Source: Casuarina equisetifolia (Eukaryota > Streptophyta > Magnoliopsida > Fagales > Casuarinaceae). From it: a DNA stretch of 64,000 nt. The translations under genes were made by a program, and so were the position numbers. Shown piece after piece: positions 20,725 to 31,859 of the stretch (position 1 is its first letter; every line of letters begins with the position of its first letter). The DNA is taken from positions 19,060,853 through 19,124,852 of the forward strand of contig CM052358.1 in the NCBI GenBank assembly GCA_028551475.1, in the 5' to 3' direction. Below the pieces are notes generated by a model that was not told where the DNA came from, did no database searches, and saw only the letters and a list, made by a program, of their open reading frames with translations.

Positions 20725-23700
20725 ATTCTCCCCCTCCAGCCCAAATGAGGGAAATTCCATATGTCCATTTCTCAAGCACAATCCAAACCGGCCTCATGCC
20801 GACAAAACTCAAACTTTTCTCGCCATAAAGCCTTTGTCATCATATCAGAATCATTATCCTCAGTATGTACCTTTTCAAGTGCAACCTCTTTAGTTTCCAT
20901 GATATCTCGTATCCAATGATACCTTACATCGATATGCTTTGATCTTTGATGAAACGTAGAGTTCTTAGCAAGACGTATAGCACTTTGACTATCACAAAAT
21001 AACACATACCTTTCTTGCACAAAATCAAGTTCTTTTATGAATTCCTTCATCCAAAGTAACTCTTTACATGCTTCTGTTGCTGCAATAAATTCTGCTTCCG
21101 TTGTAGATAGAGCAATACATTTTTGTAATCTTGATTGCCATGCCACAGCTCCCCCTGAAAACTTAATCAAGTAGCCTGAAGTAGATCTTCTATTATCAAT
21201 ATCTCCTGCCATATCAGAATCTGTATATCCCACAAGAATAAGCTTATCACTCCCAAATAAAAATTTCAAACTAGAAGTGCCTCGAAGATACCTTAGAATC
21301 CACTTCACTGCATTCCAATGTTCTCTTCCAGGATTAGAAGTAAATCTGCTAACTACTCCAACTACATGAGCTATATTTGGCCTTGTACAAATCATTGCAT
21401 ACATTAAACAACCAACAGCCGAAGCATAAGGAACTCTTTCCATATCTTTTCTGTCTTCCTCATCTACAGGACATTGTTTCTTACTAAGCTTAAAGTGTGT
21501 AGCAAGAGACGTGCTCACCACTTTAGCTTTATCCATACAAAACCTCTGAAGCACTTTCTTGATATACTCTTCTTGAGACAACCACAACTTCTTGGCTTTT
21601 CTGTCACGACTAACTCTCATACCAAGAATTTGCTTCACTGAGCCTAAGTCTTTCATTGAGAATGACTGACTTAACTCCTACTTCAACTTTTCAATTCTTA
21701 CAGCATTCTTACCAACTATAAACATGTCATCTACATAAAGTAGTAGAATGATAAAATCATCATCTGAGAACTTCTGCACAAACACACAATGATCAGAATT
21801 TGTCTTCTTATAGGCTTGCTCCCCCATAAAAGACTCAAATTTTTGATACCATTGTCTCGGTGCCTATTTTAAGCCATATAAACTTTTCTTTAGCTTGCAA
21901 ACATAGTTCTCTTTACCTTTTTTTTTAAAACCCTCTGGTTACTCCATATAAATTTCTTCATTTAGGTCACCATGAAGAAAAGCAGTCTTTACAATCCATT
22001 TGCTCAATTTCAAGATCAAGACTGGCAGCTAATCTCAAAACCACTCAAATTGAGGACATTTTCACAACATGTGAGAAAATCTCATCATAATCAATTCCCT
22101 TTTTCTAACTAAAACCTTTAACAACTAGTCTAGCTTTGTATCGGGGTTGTGAAGAATTTTCATCATGCTTCAATCTATAAATCCAACGATTCTTCAAAGC
22201 TTTCTTGCCCTTAGGCAATGTCACCAACTCAAATGTTTGATTATCATGCAAAGATTTCAACTCATCTTGCATTGCATCAACCCATTTTTTCTTATCTACA
22301 TCCTCTGCTGCTTCTTCAAAGCTCTCAGGCTCACTTGCATCAGTCAACAATACATACTCCTTAGTGGAGTATCTAGAGGATGGATGGCAACCTCTAGTAG
22401 ACCTCCTCAATGGTGGAACTGAAGATGGATTCTGCTGAACATCAACAACATTATCTGTCTGAGTGTCACTATTATCTGCAACCTGTTGGTCATTCTGAAC
22501 CTGATCCTGAACATCATGCTGAATATCACTCTCATCTTATTCTGGTAACTGTCGCTGTAAATCATTTGAAGGAATTAGATCAATATCAATACCAATCTTA
22601 GAGCCTTGTGACATATTTTTCTCGCTCTGGCCAATATCTGTCATATTTTGATTCTCAAAAAATACAACATCACGACTCCTCACAATTTTCTTCACAGCTG
22701 GATCATAACACCTGTAGCCAAATTCATCAGAATCATAACCAAGAAATATACATTCTCGTGTCTTGACATCTAACTTAGACCTCTCATCCTTTGGAATATG
22801 AACAAATGCTTTGCAACTAAATATTCTTAGATGGTTATAGGAAACATCCTTGCCAAACCAAACTCTATCTGACACATCACCATCTAAAGCAACAGTTGGA
22901 GATAGATTGATAACATAAGCTGCTGTAAGTAATGCCTCACCCCAAAATGTCTTTGGCAAGTTAGCATTTGAAATCATGCATCTAACTCTCTCAACCAATG
23001 TCATGTTCATTCGTTTCGCTATACCATTCAACTGAGGTGTTTTTGGAGGTGTCTTCTAATGTCGAATACCATGTTGCCTACAATACTCATCAAATGGTCC
23101 AATGTACTCACCACCATTGTCTGATCGAATGCATTTCAACTTCTTTCCAGTTTGCCGCTCTACTGAAACTTGAAACTGCTTAAACACATCTAGCACTTGA
23201 TCTTTTGACATCAAAACATAAACCCAAACCTTTCTTGAGTAGTCATCAATAAAAGTCACAAAGTAGGATGCTCCACCAAGCGTCCTCGGGTTAACTGGGC
23301 CACAAACATCTGAGTGTACTAACTTCAATAAATCTGATTTTCTTGAAGGAGGGTAACTATAGAATGAAACTCTTTTCTATTTTCCAGCTAAACAATGTGC
23401 ACACTTCTCAAGTTTTGCACTCTTAATCCCAGATAACAAGTTCTTCTTTGCCAACATATTCATGCCCTTCTTACTCATGTGACTTAACCTTTTGTGCCAT
23501 AAAGCACTTGCATTCCTATCTTCCACTACATTACAAATGTTCTTGAAAATCTTGGCCTGAAATAAATACAAAGAAGACTCTTTCTTGCCTCTAGCAATAA
23601 CTAATGAACCCTTAGTAAGTTTCCATTGTCCATTATTGAAGATATTGCAAAAACCTTCATCATCAAGTTGTCCGGTAGAAATCAAATTCAAGTGAATTTC

Positions 23701-24819
23701 TGGTACATTTCTAACATTCTTGAGAACCAACTTGGATCCATTACGAGTCTCCAAGCATACATCTCTCATACCTGCAACTTTAACCAAGCAATCATTGCCC
23801 ATCTTCAATGTGCCAAAGTTTCCAGGAGTATAAGAAGTAAAGAACTCCCTCTTGGAAGTAATATGAAGAGAAGCACCACTATCAATTACCCAACTTGTCT
23901 CATTGCTTGCAAAATTCACATTATCATCATAACACATAATAACAAGTTCATTAGTAGCTGCTGCAACTCGATCATTATCATTGTTGTCTTTCTTCTCCTC
24001 ACTTTCATTAACTTTCTTCTTTTCATTTCTACCTTTACCATTTTTCTTTTCATTTTTCAGTTGGAAGCAATTTTTCTTGATATAACCCATCTTGCCACAA
24101 TGATGGCACTCCACATTTTTATGTCATGATCTAAACTTACTTTGACTTTTGTTATAACCTCTCGGACCTCTACTATGACTTCTCCCCTTATTTTCAACAA
24201 CCAAAGCTTCAGAATGAGACAAAGAACCCTGACTCTTTCTTCTCATCTCTTCATTCAAAATACTAGTCTTGACAAAATCCATAGTGACAATACCATCGGG
24301 AGTAGAGTTACTCACTGACATACGAAATGTTTCCCAAGATTCTGGTAAAGTACCAAGTAACCAAAGTCCTTGTACTTCATCTTCAAACTTCATATTCATG
24401 CCTGAAAATTGATCTAACATTCCCTGAAACTCATTCAAATGATCAGATATGGATTGCCCATCTTTGTATTTCAAGCTAATAAGTTGCTTCATCAAATACA
24501 TCTTATTATTTCCAGTCTTTCGAGCATACAAAGATTCAAGTTTGTTCCATAGAGTCCGAGCATGTGTTTCTTTACTAATGTGATTCAAAACATTCTCATC
24601 TACAAATTGTCGAATGAACCTGCATACAATTTTATGTTCAAGAGTCCAATCGGCCTCACTCATGTTATCTAGTCTAGTTTCACTAAACACCGGTAAGTGC
24701 CAACGCTTCACATAAAGCAAATCTTTCATCTTACCCTTCCAAACATGATAGTTTCTTCCATTCAAACTAATCATCCTGTTAATGTTTAGTTCCATCGTTC
24801 AATCAAATCCAAAGATAAA

Positions 24820-24849
24820 ACAACCACAACCTAAGCTCTGATACCACTC
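24820..24849 (-). other. Primer-binding site for initiator tRNA-Met
   Basis: On the minus strand, immediately inside the 5' LTR, the sequence TGGTATCAGAGCTTAGG matches the complement of the plant initiator tRNA-Met 3' end, as is usual for copia elements. Confidence 0.9.
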
Positions 24850-25537
24850 TGAAGGGAAAAACGACGTATAAAGTTTCCCACTTTAATTGAACCTATGATG
24901 AAATACTAAAACACCAACGATGTATTTGAATCACAAGTAAAATAAACAAATCACAATCAACACAAAAGAATTTCTACGTGGAAAAACTCCTCCAATGTGA
25001 AGGATAAAAAACCACGGGACCGATCACGGAGTCCACCCAAATCTCCACTATATCAATCGTTAGGTTACAACCCAATCAAGTCCTTAACAATAGCAACAGG
25101 ACTAAGATTCATTGATTCAACAATAATAGAATCACCAATAAATAGTGAAGAAACAAGTTGTAAACAATAACTTAACCAAGAAAAAGTTGGAGAAATATCA
25201 CCCAGATTTTCGACCACAATCTGCTGACTTCAAGAGCTCCAAACGACGATCCAACCGTTCACAATGAAGAACACCCAATCCCGAACCTGTTGACAAAAAA
25301 TCAGCTCAATCGGACCACGGATCGACCTTGATCAGACATTTGATCAACTGCTGCGCAAGGCCTCTAATTCCTACGAAATTCTGCTCTTTTCTTTTCTCTC
25401 TCTCTCTTTTCCTTGACGGCCACTCACCTCATCTCTTAAAGAAAAAACCCTATATTTTTTCTTTTAAACCTTAGGGCCACATTACCCTAATTGGACCCAA
25501 TAATAAGTCCCCGAATATGGGCTGGACTAACCCAACA
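24850..25537 (-). repeat. LTR (5' LTR of the minus-strand element)
   Basis: It starts TGAAGGGAAAAACG and ends GGACTAACCCAACA. It is followed by the CCTTT duplication at 25538-25542 and then by the continuation of the UBP flank (TTGACTCCGGCAGTGGCG). Confidence 0.95.
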
Positions 25538-25542
25538 CCTTT

Positions 25543-25800
25543 GACTCCGGCAGTGGCGTACGCAGAACTGGAGCCGATCATAATACAATCCGCAAAAACG
25601 AAGAGAATTGAGAAGAAAGCAATTGGATTATCAGAGAGAATCTGAGAAAGAAAGCTGTGAGATCGTGATCAGAAAACGTGTTGTGTATACGGCATCCCTT
25701 CTCCGTTCATTTTATTGGCCAGTTTACAACGGTCATGTGGTTCGCACACAGCTGGCTCTCGTTGGTCTTGAAAGTGACAGTTTCAAATTTTTTTAAAAAA
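25543..25800 (-). promoter_or_regulatory. 5' flank of the UBP16/17 pseudogene with CCAAT box (copy 5), separated by the copia insertion
   Basis: This matches 8960-9430 almost base for base and holds the CCAAT box (minus strand) near 25700-25720. It was contiguous with 20031 before the insertion. The element now places 5.5 kb between this presumed promoter and the coding part. Confidence 0.45.
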
Positions 25801-26514
25801 ATATATAAAATAAAATAGAATAATATTCTACCTTTTATTAGCTTCCCAAACTTCGAATTTTATTTTCTAGAATAATTTTATTCTTCTGAAAAAGAAATAA
25901 AATGGAATAATAGTCTACCTTTTATTGCATGAGAAAGAAAAAAAAATATACATAGAGTAGGACGGTTTGTCTTTTTTCTTTTTCTTTTTTTGAAAAAAAC
26001 CCCAATAATACTCGTTCTGTTTATATAATTATTTTCAGACTAACCTATTTTATGCTATTATTTAAAATTCTTTTATGGCTATGGGGATTAGGATAAATTT
26101 TAATTATGTATGTGTCCGTACTTACAGATTGTTTAGAATACTAAAATTGGAAATTATCACCTTCATGTAATAGTCACCTTGCCAGCATAAAGTTCACATA
26201 TTAAAAGGTTGTCTTAAAAATAAGATCTCATTTCGACTTACAAACTATCCTTGTAAGCCTATCACTAAATTTAAAAATTAACTTAAGAGTTAAAAATAAC
26301 TTATTTAATTTAAAGCAAAGCACATATTTTTTTCTCGGTGGAAGATACTAGCTCTAACAAATACATTATTGAAAATAAGAAAAAAGAAACAAAACAAAGA
26401 GTACTCCGCTAATTTTGCGCGACAATGTGTGCAACTGGACTCTGTCTGTCCATGGCTTAACGGCTTAGGGTTCAGGATCCACAAATGCGCATGCACGAAC
26501 AAAAACAAGACCAC
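25800..26514. other. AT-rich flank, part of the segmental duplication
   Basis: The first 300 bases resemble 9585-9830, with TATTTTATGCTATTATT and AATTCTTTTA in the same order. No gene is seen. Confidence 0.45.
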
Positions 26515-27245
26515 ATTAATGAAATAACCCCCAATGCTTTTGTTAAATATAATTTGAATTTTGTGGATTGTCTCTTTTTTTGATTTCTTTTTAATATACA
26601 CCCAATTCACACATTTTGAATATAAAATTAAAAGATCTTAAGTTTTTTTAGTTTATTACTGAACTAACATATGGTCAACAAATTTATTGTTAAAAGCTTA
26701 TGACATTAACCAAGCTCAAGTTATAAGAACACTAGTCTCTCCTTGACAACAGTGAAATGTAAGCCAATTATCTCTCTCATTGGTTTTTTCTTTATTAAAT
26801 TTTGTTCAGTTTTCTATTCACATATACTCGTAAGTTCTTCAATTAAACAAGAATTAGATTTATTCATTATAACTCTGATTTGCTCATAATAAAAACTGGT
26901 GCTTCAAATTTACTCATGGTTTTTTCCTATGTAAATAATGATATCCTGTTGCTTTTTCTTTGATTAAAACAGTTGTTGCACTAAAGAGGTAATGACGTAT
27001 TACAGAAGAAACTTGGCAACATGACAAAACAACATAATGAATTTATTCTGATCACCAATGATAGCAGGTCTACGTCCCTACAGGAGAAAGCTACTTCGGA
27101 GTTCCAGGTTTCTCCTTCCTCTGAAGCTTTATTAGTCAGAGAAAAGGCTGCAATCTCACCAACCAAAGAGATCCATGGACTCCAGACAGAAAAGTCGTAG
27201 CAGTGTACTGATGCTGCCATGGTTAGCTCATGGCCATATATCACC
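26515..27245. repeat. Inverted-repeat arm: UGT start plus upstream flank
   Basis: The reverse complement of this segment aligns with about 1-910 along its length, with landmarks such as ATAAATTCATTATGTTGT, CATGAGTAAATT and ATCCACAAAATTCAAATT. It probably includes the UGT promoter. No clear TATA box could be assigned. Confidence 0.8.
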
Positions 27246-27441
27246 CTTCTTAGAGCTGGCCAACGAGCTCTCACTAAGAAATTTCCATGTTTACTTCTGT
27301 TCTACACCCATCAATCTAAAACCAGCAAAAGAGTACCTCCCTCCTCATCTCATGTCCACCCTCAAAACTGCGTTTGACTCGGCGAAACCTGCCTTCAGTG
27401 ACATTTTGAAGACCCTGAGGCCGAACCTTCTCCTCTATGAT
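27175..27441 (+). pseudogene. UGT91/94-type glycosyltransferase, truncated
   Basis: ATG at 27175 opens a frame with SVLMLPWLAHGHISPFLELA, then FHVYFCSTPINL, EYLPPHLMSTLKTAFDSAKP and ILKTLRPNLLLYDF. This is the N-terminal acceptor domain of a sugar-sugar glycosyltransferase of the UGT91/94 clade. Family resemblance ends near residue 89; the frame continues to 27519 with unrelated codons. A full enzyme has about 450 residues and a C-terminal PSPG box that binds the UDP-sugar, which is absent here. The sequence after it belongs to a duplicated block also found at 15300. It is a 5' gene fragment, paralogous to the start at 1-68. Confidence 0.75.
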
Positions 27442-27499
27442 TTCTCCTCTATAATATTTGAAACATATCAAGTCAATAATAGAGATATAATCCTAGTAC

Positions 27500-28050
27500 C
27501 TCAAATTCAGGCTCCTTGAGGTTTTATTTTTTGTTGTATATTATCATGTTGCGATCAACTCCAACCTTGCGTCTGGAATATGATGTCCACTAGGTCATTC
27601 ACCTCCAAACAGTATTTTTATGTTAATTACGTGCTAATTCATGATTATATTAATCGGACTCAAAATTTCTTGATCTTAAGTTCCACACTTCGAGTGCATA
27701 AATTATTACTTGTTATGTGCCTAATTCCACCAGCTCAGTTTCAGTGTTTTTGTATATAAGAAAAGAATCTGTGAAGTTCAGTGAACATGTTGTGTAGTAG
27801 TAGACTTTATAACAGGTTGGGGCACAGGTTTAGATAATGTCTAGATTTTGGCCCTTATGATGTAACTGTTCCATTATTTGTCGTTGTGAGATTAGGAGTA
27901 GGCCTCACAACCGTTGGATCTAGAACACTTCCTAATTAGCAAACCTTGGCTTTATGAGTCTTACCTTTAAATGGCTTGTAACATTCTCAAACAAGGCAAT
28001 CGATGAACTGAGAACCAAGAACACAAGATCAATCGAAGGCCAAGCGCAAC
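27500..28050 (+). repeat. Segmental duplicate, copy 2 (copy 1 at about 15300-15770)
   Basis: This is in direct orientation to copy 1 and about 12.3 kb away. It begins right after the UGT fragment and ends near AACACAAGATCAAT. It diverges by many substitutions and some small indels. Confidence 0.7.
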
Positions 28051-28324
28051 TACCCCATGGTAGGTAACTAAAGTATAGGAAGGAAGGAGAAACACTTTAC
28101 TAGAGCAACAATCAGAAAACCGATTTACAAGAGAATAAAATATCTCCATATAGAAGAAAGTTATGCATTTGATTTCAAGATGCACCTTGTTTTGAACATA
28201 AAGAAATATTTCTCAATGACTTATGTATCTATAAAAATGAATATTGTATTTAAAACCTAAATTTTGATATCATACTAACATTTTTTCTTTTGTTGTTGAG
28301 ATGGACTTATAAAAATAGAAAACA

Positions 28325-28497
28325 TCTCCACATCTAAAAGATATAACATATCAATATACCACAACCAAATCTTTGATTAAAGTTTCGATGAAGTACCACG
28401 TACTCATTCAAGCTTGGCTCCATGAATCGCAAGGCAAAATTCCTTGTCTTTTTTTCGGCTGCAAGTCACGACAGGATCTGTTTAGGATGTTTTAAAC
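28325..28497 (-). pseudogene. Small UBP16/17 N-terminal fragment
   Basis: This piece matches 13745-13915, including ACCACAACCAAATCT, GATTAAAGTTT, CAAGCTTGGCTCCATG and GCAAGTCACGAC. It corresponds to the end of the stand-alone MYND frame and its 3' flank, not to the MYND finger itself. It is the fourth UBP-derived piece in the window. Confidence 0.6.
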
Positions 28498-28499
28498 TT

Positions 28500-30540
28500 G
28501 TCAGGCTTGCCTCCCACGGCCAGGCACTGAATCTGATTGTTAACACGTCAACTGTACCTTGGAACTGATGCTCCACCAGACCAAGAATAAAAGTATAGTG
28601 ATGCTTGTTAATGCACCAAAGAATATCATACCCACAAACTCTAAGAGCTCTTTCAGAGACTAGGAGAATGAAGACAATTTCATCAATGAAATTATTTGGG
28701 CCTTTTGATAATTTTAATGTTTATTTTTGTAAGAAAAGATTGTGTTGATAGTTATGTTGATATGGAAGTATATTTCATCGTTATCTTCATGTTAAAACTT
28801 ATATTTTCACTAGTTAGTCATTATCATAGTTGTTGTCGCCACTATTGTTGGTCTTAGAGCTTTCACCACTATTGCCAGACAAAGTTCCTGGCTACTGGGT
28901 TACCAATTTAGAGAAATTTCAAACAGGTTTGGAAGAAAACTTTGACGAAAATATTATAATGCTTTCTTACCAACACTTTGGCATGCAAGATTTAAACCCA
29001 TTCAATCATTACAAGTTCAAGTTGATTCTGCATGTCCCCACGAAAGCAGGGCTAGATCGGTTCTCCTTCTCATCTTTTTCCTCTTCCAATAACTGAGCTC
29101 TAAAGTTTTCAGAAAGGCAGGCAAGCTTCTCAGAGGCATCCTCGTTAAGCTCATGTTGGCTGGAGCTGTCTGTATCATCTAGAGAGAAAGGAACTCGAGA
29201 GTCATGTACTTCTGTCTATATCATCTAGAGAGAAAGGAGCTCGAGAGTCACGCACTTGTAGAATAAGCACCCAGAATTGAGATAATGCAAAGAAATATCT
29301 CATGAAATATTTATTTTTTTGTTCTTAACAAAATAAGAAGTAAACCATCCGATGCATATCGATCAAAAGCCAGAACATTCATGGGACCGGGATCTAGAAT
29401 TTTTTCCCCGGAAAAGTAGAAACTTTAGGCGTTGAAATATATAGGTGGTCGCATGAGTCCCAGTTCGAAAACAGTAAAATAAATGCTGGTAGCCTCTCCT
29501 TTAGCCTGCAATCATAAACTGGGGCATGCCAAACAGTTCGACGTGTTAAAAGGCAGATCAGATATGTCTGCAAATTATTTCCCAGGTGCAAAGGTGGGGG
29601 CGAAGAAGTGACAAAACAAACCCAGCGAGCGAATTGATTATTACTATGTCACATCAATGAATCCCATCCACCATGACAGAATAAATGTTTCTGAAGTGGA
29701 GATTCTTTCTTGTAAGGCCAAGCTGGAAGGGTAATCATATGTGATAAAGGATCTCTCCTACTCTGTCTTGCTCACTAAGGCTCCCTCGTTCATTCTTTTC
29801 TATAGGTGAGCACTTACTGTCCAGTCCACGAACTAAACTTCCACCCCAAGCAGCCCCTCTCCAAGAAAACCATATTATTATCTATAATCTTTCATACAAT
29901 TGAGCCAGATTTTGCCTAATCGCATCATAGCTACATGAAGTACAAAGCAAGAACATTTATAACCCATTTTTCTTCATATTAACACAAAAGGGTGGCAAGT
30001 TGAGTATATAATACGTAAAACTAATTGTTGTACAGTATACCTGTCGTATGTACTAGCAAAAAAAGTAAGTCTTATCCAAGTGAGAAGAGCAACAGCAGTT
30101 AGTTGAATTTGCCAATGCACCTACTTGAGAAAATTGCTACCTAACCAAAGGAGGCCCATCTAGATTCTTCACCACGTTTACATCAAATAAGTTGAAAGGT
30201 GTAGGCAAGTAATTATACTGCATGCCTGATAATTTCTCTTGCAAATATTACAGTGTTAACTTCCGATTCAAAAGTTTTGATGGTCTTAATTGAGAAGGCG
30301 TTCAAGTGAAGTTGAAAATAAAGTTTTCAGGTGTTTGAGGAGGTATGTACTCAATAAAGGTGAAATCCACTGTAAATTTATAATGATAAAGTGGGAAGGT
30401 GTTTTGGTCATTTCAGGTTATAGTAATATTTGTTGTAAAGTAAGCCTGTTGGTTTCATACCTTTAAAGCTAGCCATGCTCATAACCACCTAAGGCAGGAG
30501 AAAGAGAACCATCATTCCCGTGAAAAAGAGCAAAAGAAGA
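28500..30540. other. Intergenic, with unrecognised coding-like scraps
   Basis: On the minus strand near 28520-28650 a short frame reads ELLEFVGMIFFGALTSITIL, which looks membrane-spanning. Near 29040-29190 the minus strand reads ELNEDASEKLACLSENFRAQ and LLEEEKDEKENRSSPAFVG, a coiled-coil-like acidic stretch. I recognise neither. Both may be exon fragments of other genes. The last few hundred bases are the likely promoter of the gene at 30600. Confidence 0.35.
29160..29262. repeat. Local tandem duplication, unit about 48 bp
   Basis: Two units share ATCATCTAGAGAGAAAGGA, CTCGAGAGTCA and a GTACTT or GCACTT end, separated by a few bases. They overlap the acidic coding-like scrap on the minus strand. 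Confidence 0.75.
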
Positions 30541-30599
30541 GAGAAAGTAGGAGGGCGTTGCAAAGCTGAGAGAAGAAAAGCTTTGTGAGGCAGGCAGCA

Positions 30600-31002
30600 A
30601 TGGCGACGCCAAGACACATGTCGGAGCTGCAACACCCGCAGATGCAGCGGGTGAAGACCTCAGGGATCATCAGTTACAATGGGAGCCCGAATCAGGAGGA
30701 CAAGGAGGAAGAGATGTCCCGATCAGCACTGGCTTTGTTCCGCGCCAAGGAAGAAGAGATTGAGAGGAAGAAGATGGAGGTGCGGGACAAGGTGCACGCT
30801 CAGCTGGGCCGCGTGGAAGAAGAAACCAAGCGCCTGGCAGAGATTCGGGAAGTAAGTTGATTTTATATTACTGATTTGATAGTGGGTTTCCGGTGGCTTG
30901 AAGATAAACGATCAGTTTTCTTCCCTTTTTTCCATTTCTTTTAAGCAATTCACCTGAAGATTTTCAAAAACTTAAAGATATGTTGTGCAACCTTTCGGGA
31001 TA

Positions 31003-31052
<50 letters not shown>

Positions 31053-31839
31053 CCTTTCGGGATATGATATATATATATATATATATGTATCTTCCATCTC
31101 TAAGTTGGTATATAGACGATGATATATAGCGGATTCTTCAAAACAATGAACTGTTTTAGGAGCTGGAGGCACTCACAGATCCTATGAGGAAAGAAGTTTC
31201 ATTTATTCGCAAGAGAATAGATACAGTTAACAAAGAGTTGAAGCCCCTGGGCTTAAGCTGCCAAAAGAAGGTGAGTTTCATAGTTATTTGAAACATTTTG
31301 CATTTTACATGAATAAATATTGTGGAGAATTTGATGAAGTGGTTGTAGTTTCATTTTTCTAGTTTGCTCAGTCGGCAGAAATGTTTATATCTTTCACTTG
31401 GAAGTTGAGATGATCATTGCATATTGCGTCACAAATGATTTGTTTAAAATAATAGTACGGAGAGATAAGATAATTAGCTTCTACGGCAATCTTAATGCAT
31501 CGTGCAAGCTTCTTTTTCATGATGTTTCCCTATATCAAATCAATGCAAGACCTTTTACTTTCCAAAGTTCTTCAAAATCTTATTTGTTGCAGGAGAAAGA
31601 ATACAAGGAAGCACTTGAGGCTCTCAATGAGAAGAACAGGGAAAAGGCTCTTCTGGTCACCAAATTAATGGAGGTGAGCACTAGTTCTTCATTTTAAACG
31701 CAGGTTCTCATACTATAGTTCTTAACGTTTGTTTTTCTCCTTTCCATATGTCTACTTTGTTCAGCTGGTGGGTGAAAGTGAGAGACAAAGGATGAAGAAG
31801 CTGGAGGAGCTCAGCAAAAACATAGAGACCCTGAAATAA
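30600..31839 (+). CDS. DUF662 / RAB6-interacting-golgin-like (ACIP1-type) coiled-coil protein
   Basis: Four exons, 30600-30851, 31160-31270, 31593-31673 and 31765-31839, are all in phase 0 with GT-AG borders (donors GTAAGT, GTGAGT, GTGAGC). They join into 172 residues. The N-terminus (MATPRHMSELQHPQ) is followed by YNGSP and SALALFRAKEEEIERKKMEV. The rest is almost entirely charged heptad-rich coiled coil to the end LSKNIETLK. This is the plant DUF662 family, annotated as RAB6-interacting golgins; Arabidopsis ACIP1 belongs to it and associates with microtubules in immunity (from memory). Length fits the family. An in-frame GTG at 30585 was rejected as start because the family begins at the ATG. 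Intron 1 holds a long AT microsatellite. The gene looks intact and functional. Confidence 0.9.
31003..31087. repeat. (AT)n microsatellite in intron 1, two runs with a duplicated flank
   Basis: A run of about 46 bases of alternating AT at 31003-31050 and a shorter one at 31068-31086 are each preceded by AACCTTTCGGGATATGA. The duplicated flank suggests slippage or unequal exchange. It is likely length-polymorphic. Confidence 0.95.
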
Positions 31840-31859
31840 GGCGAGTTAATAAAGAAAAC

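Larger units (their letters stand above)
20037..25537 (-). mobile_element. Ty1/copia LTR retrotransposon, both LTRs present, coding part broken
   Basis: A 5.5-kb element lies on the minus strand with 688-bp LTRs at 20037-20724 and 24850-25537, each starting TG and ending CA. Beside the left LTR a polypurine tract reads GGAGGGGGAGAAT on the minus strand. Next to the right LTR the primer site reads TGGTATCAGAGC on the minus strand, matching initiator tRNA-Met. Gene order on the minus strand is gag (24795-24124), zinc knuckle near 24100, protease near 23890, integrase (about 23330-22540), reverse transcriptase and RNase H (to 20772), which is the copia order. The coding region carries at least five breaks, so it looks non-autonomous. 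I count about 15 differences between the LTRs (2.2%), giving roughly 0.8-3 million years for assumed plant rates. It sits in the 5' flank of the UBP16/17 pseudogene. Confidence 0.95.

Noticed and set aside
27442-27519. Extension of the UGT fragment to 114 codons
   Set aside because: Family similarity stops near residue 89. The last codons belong to non-UGT sequence behind the breakpoint.
28830-29096. 88-codon plus-strand frame
   Set aside because: No family resemblance. The minus strand over the same bases reads more like protein (acidic coiled-coil stretch), so this is probably a shadow.
30585-30599. GTG start five codons upstream in the DUF662 gene
   Set aside because: Plant nuclear genes start at ATG, and the family's N-terminus fits the ATG at 30600.
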